DNA of 64,000 nt from contig JACPIS010000026.1 in assembly GCA_016187925.1 (NCBI GenBank), positions 1-64,000 of the forward strand. The letters run 5' to 3'. Positions within the stretch are counted from its first letter, which is position 1, and each line of letters begins with the position of its first letter. This document shows positions 58,586-64,000 of the stretch, piece by piece. A program made the translations under genes and the position numbers. The notes under the pieces were generated by a model, which ran no database searches, was not told the DNA's origin, and was given only the letters and a program-made list of their open reading frames with translations. The DNA is from Opitutia bacterium. GTDB taxonomy: Bacteria > Verrucomicrobiota > Verrucomicrobiia > Opitutales > Opitutaceae.

Positions 58586-59464
58586 TTACTTTCTCTCAAT
58601 GAAAAGTGCGATGCGGCGGCCAAAATTCGGCGAACCCACAGGTGTGGAATCGCGCACCACAATGGTCGCGACACCACCGACTGTGGTGGCGCTGACCTCA
58701 ACCGTCGCGCCTGCTCCCGAAGACCAGGTGGCCCCATTGTTCCCCGAAACTTGTACTGTGTAAGTCAAATCGGTGGCCACAGGATCGGGGCGCACATAAG
58801 TGAGCGTGAGATAATCACTGCCACCGACATTCATTAGTTTGACCGAAGGATATTCGCCCACGATCGCGGCGTGTGGATCCAATCCCAAGGCATATTTGGC
58901 GAGATTGGGCAGGCCATCGTTGGCGAGTATCGCCGAGTCTGCGCCATCACCCGTGCCGTCTGCAGGCAGACTATTGGCCGCGCGCCATTGGGCAATCGGC
59001 GTTGTTCCGACACCGGACGTGGCCACCGCAGTCAGATTGCTCGCCGAATCATGGGTGAATTGCTGGACACCGTCACCGCCATAATCCGCCCGAATCACCC
59101 GGCCCGATGCATCATAAGCGTAGGTTGCCGCTCGCGGGATCGCGTTGAGCACGAGAGCGCGGCCTTGATAGAAGTCGACCGGATTTGAACCCGCGGCATA
59201 TTCTTGAGCGTTGGAACGCCCATCGCCGTCAGCGTCTGCCAAGGGATCAACGCCAAGCCGGCCGAAGTATTGCTGCTCCCACGCGTCAGGCAGGCCGTTG
59301 TGATTGGTATCAGCCGGGCCGGGCGGCTGATGGTTGATGGTGAGCGTCTTTGTCTGGGCACCGCTGACGATCTCCGCTTGGGTGACGTTCTGCGCGTGGA
59401 GCGCGGCTCCAGTGAACAACCACAGAGCCAAAAGGCAGAGTGAGGAGAAACGGATGATTTTCAT
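58586..59464 (-). CDS. secreted protein with thrombospondin-3-like Ca-binding and one YD-like repeat
   Basis: A 292-residue protein with signal peptide (LCLLALWLFTGAALHAQ). Ca-binding-type acidic loops follow (DTNHNGLPDAWEQQYFG, DADGDGRSNAQEYAAG), then a single YD-like unit (YAYDASGRVIRADYGGDG) and a C-terminal beta-rich domain (YLTLTYVRPDPVATDLTYTV). It sits one base after the upstream gene and four bases before the Rhs start, so it is surely co-transcribed. It may present or stabilise the Rhs protein outside the cell. Confidence 0.75.
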   Translation of the reverse strand: MKIIRFSSLCLLALWLFTGAALHAQNVTQAEIVSGAQTKTLTINHQPPGPADTNHNGLPDAWEQQYFGRLGVDPLADADGDGRSNAQEYAAGSNPVDFYQGRALVLNAIPRAATYAYDASGRVIRADYGGDGVQQFTHDSASNLTAVATSGVGTTPIAQWRAANSLPADGTGDGADSAILANDGLPNLAKYALGLDPHAAIVGEYPSVKLMNVGGSDYLTLTYVRPDPVATDLTYTVQVSGNNGATWSSGAGATVEVSATTVGGVATIVVRDSTPVGSPNFGRRIALFIERK

Positions 59465-59465
59465 G

Positions 59466-62400
59466 TCAATTGCTCCCCGCTTTCACATAGACGATTGCCA
59501 CCCCGTCCTGTCCTGAGCGTACCGTCACGGTTGGCAGTGCCGTGCCCTCGGATGTAGCAGCCAGCAAGTGTCCACCCACCGTGGCCGTAAATTTCACCGG
59601 CGCGTTGGCCAACGGCTGTCCGGCCGAATCGGTGACAAGGAGCCTGAGGATGTCGCCGAACCCGAGAGCACCATCGGGAGCAACCAGTGACGTGATTTGC
59701 GGCAATACTCCGTTGTAATAATCCTGTGGATCGGCGCCTTGCTGGTACTCTTGGAGATTCGTGAGGCCGTCGCCGTCGGAATCGAGCGCAGCGTCGGCGG
59801 CGGAGAGGGGGTTGAGTCCATGTTGCTTTTCCCAGCCATCGGGCAGGCCGTCGCCGTCGGTGTCGGCCAATTGGGGATCGGTGCCGGCGGCGTATTCTTC
59901 GGCGTTGGTGAGGCCATCGCCATCCGGATCGAGCGCGGCGTCGGCAACCATGGGATTGGTGTGATGCGCGACTTCCCAAGCGTCAGGAAGCCCGTCTCCA
60001 TCGCTGTCTACGGCGGAAGGGTTTGTTCCGCGGATGAACTCTTGGATGTTCGTCAGGCCGTCACCGTCCAAGTCGCCGGTGCGGTCGTCGCGGGTGGGGT
60101 CGAGGCCGTGGGCGGTTTCCCAGGCGTCGTCCATGCCGTCGTGGTCGGCGTCGACGAAGAGAGGGCTGTCGTAGGCGGCGAGGAAGTCGTCGAAGAGCGT
60201 GGCGACCGTGGCGTGTCCGGTGGCGGTAAAGCGGCCGATGCTAGTGCGGGTGGAATCAGCGAAGGGAATGTCGGCGGCGATCATGGCCGCGCCCACGTAG
60301 ACATCATAGGTCTTGGCGGAAAAATCCTCGCGCAGGGTGATGCGCTGTCCGGTCTGAGCGAAGCCCTCGGGGGTGAGCGGAGTCTTGTAACCGGAAGCCA
60401 CCCAACTCCCGCCGCCAGCCGAATCACCGGCGTAATAGAAAAACTCCCCTTGGGGGCCGGATTGCACGAAAGCCAGTCGCGCCTCGGTGGTGCGGTACTG
60501 GGAGGAAGTGTCGGGCTGCAGACCCGCCGCCGGCCTTCCGTAGAAATCAACCCACACCACGGGGGTGCCGTTGGCGGAAAGCTGGCGAGTGACTTCAGTC
60601 GGCGGCTGGGAGGGGCCCAGCAGAATCGTCTGCGTGCCCTGGAGTAGAGGTGCGTTAACGATGTCCCCCGGACCAGTGCCGGTCCAGCCAGCCTGGCCGT
60701 TCAGGGAACCGAGCTGATAACCCTCGGAGGGTTCAAAATTGGCGAAGAGCGGCAGGTCGTTGCTCGGCGCCTGGACCGTGATCGTGATGGGCGCAGAGGA
60801 GGCCGTGGCGCCGGCGTTGTCGGTGGCACGGGCGGTGAGGCTGTAGGTGCCGGCGTTGACCCAAGCCCAGGTGAAGCGATACGGAGCACTGGTGCTTTGC
60901 CCGAGCTTGGTGGCGCCGTTGTAGAACTCGATGAGAGTGACCGCCCCGTCGGAATCGGATGCAGTGGCGGTCAGCTCGATGCTGGCGGGCGCGGTAAAGA
61001 CGGTGCCGTCAACGGGAGCCGTAAGCGCGGCGGTCGGAGCCTGATTGGGACTCACCACGGTAATCTTGACGGCGGCGGAATCGGTGGAGGCTCCGGTGTT
61101 GTCAGTGGCGCGGGCGAGGTAGTTGTGGCTGCCGGCGGAAACGCTCGTGAGCGTGAACGAATACGGGGCGGTGGTGGCCTCGCCGAGCTTGGCCGCTCCC
61201 TCGAAGTACTCGACCTTGGCAATGCTTCCGTCGGGGTCCGAGGCGGTGGCGGTAAACGTGAGCGTGGCCGGGGCCTCGTAAGTGACGCCGTCGGCCGGTG
61301 TGGCGATGGCGACCGAGGGAAGTTGGTTGGGCGCGACGACCGTGGCGGTGACGACCGTGGAGTCGGTAGCCGCGCCGGCATTGTCGATCGCGCGGGCGGT
61401 GAAGGCGTAAGTGCCGGGCGTCAGGCCGGTGACGGTCTGGGCATACGGTGGCGCGGTCGCTTCGCCGAGAAGCGTGATCCCCTGGTAGAATTGGACCCGG
61501 GCAATGGAGCCGTCGGAGTCCGCGGCGTCGGCCGTGAGCGCAAAGGTGGCGGGAGCGGTGAAGAGCGCACCGTCGGGCGGCGCGGTGAGCGCGACGGTCG
61601 GTGGCTGGTTGGGACTTTGCACCGTAATCGAAACCGAACTGGAATCGGTGGCGGCGCCGAGGTTGTCGACGGCGCGGGCGTGATAGCTGTACGTGCCGGC
61701 GGCGAGGTTGGAGAGGGCGAACTCGTACGGCGCAGCGAGGGTCTCGCCGAGCTTGGTGGCGCCTTGGTAATACTCGACGCGGGCGATGGAGCCGTCGGAG
61801 TCGGTGGCGGCGGCCTTGAGTTGCAGGCTGGCGGGGGCGGTGTAGGTGGCGCCATCGACCGGCGCGGTGAGCGCGACCGCCGGCGGCTGGTTGACGGCGA
61901 CTGGGGCGACGAGCCGGAGCGTGGAACCGCCGTTGACGGTGAGCTGATCGGCGGAGACACGGCCGGCGAAGAGGGAATTGCCGTTGAGCGTGAGCGTACC
62001 GGCGGGGAGTTCGGCGTGCGCGTAGACGGTGGCGCCGCCGTTAAGGGTGAGTGAGCCCGCGGAGAGGCGGAGGGCGAGCCACTCGGGATGCGCGGATGCG
62101 CCGATGACGCCCGTGGTCGTGAGGTCCTCGCGGACGGTGATGAGGACTGGTCCGACCACCTGCAGCGTGGCGTTGCTGTCGATGTTCAAGCGCTGGAAAT
62201 GATAGACGGACGGCGCGGTGACCCCGGGGATGCCGAGAACAAACCCGGTGGTCTGCCGGGCGCTGAAACTGCCGTAGGCTCCGGGCGGCACGGTGACTTG
62301 GCCGGCTCCGGCGTTGAGCGTGAGATCGCGGAGCGTGGTGTAATCACCGGGAGTTTGGGTGGTACTGTTCAACGTGACAGAGCGCGTGCCGGCGGGTGAT

Positions 62401-62759
62401 TGCGGTGGCGCGACGGTCGGCAGGGGAACGGGATCTGTGCGCCGGATGACGTGACCGAGCTTGGCATTGCCGTTGAGCGTGACCCGGTGATTGGTCGGAG
62501 TCGCAGAGCCGGTGCCGTCGAGCGTGCCGCCGTAAACGGGATTGCCGTTGAGGCGCACAGAGGGAGTGCCGGGGAGGAGGAGATTGCCCGTGACCTGAGC
62601 GCCACCGTTGAGCGTGACATCCTCGGCGGTCATCACCTGCACGGAGCCCTCGATCTTGGCGTTGATCGCCAAGCCGTGGCGAACCTGGGCCTCTTGGGCG
62701 AGGAGAGGAGCGACGGCGAGGAGTGACGCCAACGCGAGGGCGATGGAAATTTTTTTCAT
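59466..62759 (-). CDS. large secreted Ig/thrombospondin-3 adhesin-like protein
   Basis: A 1097-residue protein: signal peptide (IALALASLLAVAPLLAQ); an N-terminal repeat region with many LTLNGG-type turns (about 40-290), probably a beta-helix; four tandem Ig-like PF17957-type repeats of about 93 residues (starting near 293, each with NQPPxVALTAPxDG and DSDGSIARVEYY patterns); a LamG-like segment (about 680-870); thrombospondin-3-type Ca loops (DADHDGMDDAWE, DSDGDGLPDAWE and others); and a C-terminal Ig/invasin-like domain. Adhesin-like architecture, first gene of the four-gene cassette ending in the putative immunity gene. Confidence 0.8.
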   Translation of the reverse strand: MKKISIALALASLLAVAPLLAQEAQVRHGLAINAKIEGSVQVMTAEDVTLNGGAQVTGNLLLPGTPSVRLNGNPVYGGTLDGTGSATPTNHRVTLNGNAKLGHVIRRTDPVPLPTVAPPQSPAGTRSVTLNSTTQTPGDYTTLRDLTLNAGAGQVTVPPGAYGSFSARQTTGFVLGIPGVTAPSVYHFQRLNIDSNATLQVVGPVLITVREDLTTTGVIGASAHPEWLALRLSAGSLTLNGGATVYAHAELPAGTLTLNGNSLFAGRVSADQLTVNGGSTLRLVAPVAVNQPPAVALTAPVDGATYTAPASLQLKAAATDSDGSIARVEYYQGATKLGETLAAPYEFALSNLAAGTYSYHARAVDNLGAATDSSSVSITVQSPNQPPTVALTAPPDGALFTAPATFALTADAADSDGSIARVQFYQGITLLGEATAPPYAQTVTGLTPGTYAFTARAIDNAGAATDSTVVTATVVAPNQLPSVAIATPADGVTYEAPATLTFTATASDPDGSIAKVEYFEGAAKLGEATTAPYSFTLTSVSAGSHNYLARATDNTGASTDSAAVKITVVSPNQAPTAALTAPVDGTVFTAPASIELTATASDSDGAVTLIEFYNGATKLGQSTSAPYRFTWAWVNAGTYSLTARATDNAGATASSAPITITVQAPSNDLPLFANFEPSEGYQLGSLNGQAGWTGTGPGDIVNAPLLQGTQTILLGPSQPPTEVTRQLSANGTPVVWVDFYGRPAAGLQPDTSSQYRTTEARLAFVQSGPQGEFFYYAGDSAGGGSWVASGYKTPLTPEGFAQTGQRITLREDFSAKTYDVYVGAAMIAADIPFADSTRTSIGRFTATGHATVATLFDDFLAAYDSPLFVDADHDGMDDAWETAHGLDPTRDDRTGDLDGDGLTNIQEFIRGTNPSAVDSDGDGLPDAWEVAHHTNPMVADAALDPDGDGLTNAEEYAAGTDPQLADTDGDGLPDGWEKQHGLNPLSAADAALDSDGDGLTNLQEYQQGADPQDYYNGVLPQITSLVAPDGALGFGDILRLLVTDSAGQPLANAPVKFTATVGGHLLAATSEGTALPTVTVRSGQDGVAIVYVKAGSN
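60765..61895. repeat. four tandem Ig-domain repeats in the coding region
   Basis: Four direct repeats of about 280 bases each encode the Ig-like units of the large secreted protein. The repeated cores read as ATDSDGSIARVEYYQGATKLGE, AADSDGSIARVQFYQG and two further variants, so the copies have diverged but keep phase. Confidence 0.75.
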
Positions 62760-63196
62760 GGATTACGAATGTCCGGGGCGGACAAAACCAAGTCCTGTCA
62801 CTGCGATTCGTGTTACGACTAAGTGAAGCTTCAGGCGCGTAGCAGACAATTGTGTCGAGACACGGCCCCGCCCTAAGCCGGACGCAGAGCAATTAGGATT
62901 GGGCCAATAAAAATACACGCGATTGGGATACCCCCGCTTCGCGCTGCATGGCCCCACATCGCTCGGCAAGTGCGCGAGAGAAAGTCCGCAGGCCTTCTTC
63001 GCGTCAAGATTTTCGCTGTGAGGTTGTCACCTCATCTTGCTGCAAGAGTTGAACGACGCGCATTCGGGCACTTTTCCTTCCGCATACATACGCGCACATC
63101 GCACAAGCCGACGAAGCGTAGCCCTAACAGGTAACCCGTGCTTGATCCGCGCACGCTAAAAACAGGACAATAACCGGGCAGATAAAATTCCTACAA
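62760..63196. promoter_or_regulatory. AT-richer spacer upstream of the toxin cassette
   Basis: This 437-base stretch has no gene I can support. It is less GC-rich than the flanks (CAATTAGGATTGGGCCAATAAAAATA near 62900) and must hold the promoter of the four-gene minus-strand cassette. No clear -35/-10 pair or operator stands out. Confidence 0.4.
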
Positions 63197-63231
63197 AAAA
63201 GGCCGCAACCCCTGGGGGTTGCGGCCTTTTA
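63197..63231 (-). terminator. bidirectional terminator behind tRNA-Phe
   Basis: AAAAGGCCGCAACCC and GGGTTGCGGCCTTTT form a perfect hairpin with T-runs in both directions. It lies just after the tRNA-Phe 3' end on the minus strand. Confidence 0.88.
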
Positions 63232-63234
63232 AAG

Positions 63235-63310
<76 letters not shown>

Positions 63311-63397
63311 ACGGGAGATAGAACGGCGAGTAAAGAGGGCTTCGCGACGGCCCGTCAACGGGAATTTCTCAAATTTGGAAATGCCTCTGCCGCACGC

Positions 63398-64000
63398 TCA
63401 ACGACCGGCCTCGAGGGTGTTCTTGAAGAGCTTTCCGTCCTTCATGATGAGGGCCAGGCTCGACTCGGGTTTCTCCAGGATCGAAATGTCCTTCAGGGGG
63501 TCGCCGTTGATGAGCAACAGGTCGGCCAGCGCGCCTTCCTCGATGACGCCGAACTTCCCGTAGCGGTTCAACGGGCCGCACATCGCGATGACCTGATAGC
63601 CTTCGCTGGTGGCCTGGCGGAGCACCTCGGCGGGCGTGAAGTGCGCGGCGCGCAGCGCGAACTCCTTGTTCTGATAATGCTGGTTGCCCACGAGGTCGGT
63701 GCCGAAGCCGGTGAGCACATGGTATTTCTTGATGTAGCCGGTGAGGTTGTTCATGCCGCGCTTCACCTCGAGCACCTTGGCGAGGTTCGCCTCGGAGAGG
63801 CCCTTGGACTTGCCGTATTCCTCCTCTTCCCAAACCCAGACGAGCTCGAACTCGATGACCGCGCCCTTCTCGGCGGCGAGTTTCACGGTGTCCTCGTCGA
63901 GCAGGTGGCCGTGCATGATCTGCTTCACGCCGTTCTCGAGCAGGCGGCGCACCGACTTCACGTTATAGGCGTGCGCCATCACGTAGGTGCCCCAGTCGCC
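63398..64000 (-). CDS. amidohydrolase family protein (3' part)
   Basis: The last 200 codons of a gene running off the right edge. The visible part contains metal-ligand-type His in MAHAYNVKSV and MHGHLLDEDT, TGFGTDLVGN with the catalytic-type Asp, and the C-terminal EGALADLLLINGDPLKDI of imidazolonepropionase-like/prolidase-like amidohydrolases (PF01979). The N-terminal HxH motif and any signal peptide lie outside the window. Substrate unknown. Confidence 0.85.
   Translation of the reverse strand, partial: GDWGTYVMAHAYNVKSVRRLLENGVKQIMHGHLLDEDTVKLAAEKGAVIEFELVWVWEEEEYGKSKGLSEANLAKVLEVKRGMNNLTGYIKKYHVLTGFGTDLVGNQHYQNKEFALRAAHFTPAEVLRQATSEGYQVIAMCGPLNRYGKFGVIEEGALADLLLINGDPLKDISILEKPESSLALIMKDGKLFKNTLEAGR

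Noticed and set aside
60765-61895. Minisatellite expansion
   Set aside because: The repeats are four diverged Ig-domain units of a protein, not short perfect tandem copies.
62760-62970. Small minus-strand frame at 62763-62969 as a gene
   Set aside because: No domain, no ribosome-binding signal and a composition typical of intergenic DNA; it lies in the promoter region of the cassette.

Overview
The window is GC-rich, densely packed bacterial chromosome that reads like a member of the Verrucomicrobiota, most probably an Opitutaceae (Opitutus/Lacunisphaera-like) bacterium. This is inferred from the style of the carbohydrate-type TonB receptor, the starch genes, the PF17957-style Ig and thrombospondin-3 secreted proteins, and overall protein resemblance. 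No 16S rRNA gene is present, so the assignment is unproven. There are four tRNA genes (Ala-CGC, Asp-GTC, Ser-TGA, Phe-GAA), and no rRNA, CRISPR array or complete insertion sequence.

Region 1 (1-18.2 kb) is a starch/maltodextrin locus. It starts with a possible transposase tail, tRNA-Ala, a small starch-binding-like protein with a Lys/Ala-rich tail, a DUF374 acyltransferase, a conserved unknown and an AraC regulator. Then, on the minus strand, come a large TonB-dependent receptor, a GH31 alpha-glucosidase, 4-alpha-glucanotransferase (malQ), an SLC45/GPH-like sugar transporter and a secreted GH13 amylase with a C-terminal sorting anchor. Divergent from the receptor is an unusual GH13-Ig-esterase fusion. 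The inferred flow is surface hydrolysis, TonB uptake, periplasmic trimming, inner-membrane import, then cytoplasmic MalQ.

Region 2 (18.2-36.3 kb) is mostly housekeeping. It holds the nusA-infB-rbfA-nrnA-truB-ribF operon with start/stop overlaps, a DUF2851 protein, a YugP-type zinc peptidase, a second smaller TonB receptor, a ferredoxin, a rhomboid protease, a Tsp-like S41 peptidase, prmC-prfA and a HAD hydrolase.

Region 3 (36.3-53.3 kb) holds a lysozyme-like protein, a GH63-like glucosidase, an ECF sigma/anti-sigma pair, a free methionine-R-sulfoxide reductase, and a plus-strand run of GMC oxidoreductase, double-VOC protein, MFS transporter, SDR glucose-dehydrogenase-like protein, GH133 debranching enzyme, type II NADH dehydrogenase, a second GH63-like glucosidase and a small unknown. 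The SDR-GH133-NDH2-GH63 set suggests glucan debranching coupled to glucose oxidation and quinone reduction.

Region 4 (53.3-62.8 kb) is accessory. A graveyard of IS66-like and IS1182/IS5-like transposase fragments abuts a four-gene minus-strand cassette: an Ig/thrombospondin-3 secreted protein, a small secreted Ca-binding protein, a 1392-residue Rhs/YD-repeat protein, and a four-helix membrane protein. The last 132 residues of the Rhs protein form an AT-richer tip with a His...Asn-Cys arrangement like circularly permuted papain-fold (LRAT/NlpC-like) enzymes. I read it as a polymorphic toxin with its immunity protein. This is the best candidate for an undescribed system here. The window ends with tRNA-Phe and the 3' part of an amidohydrolase gene.
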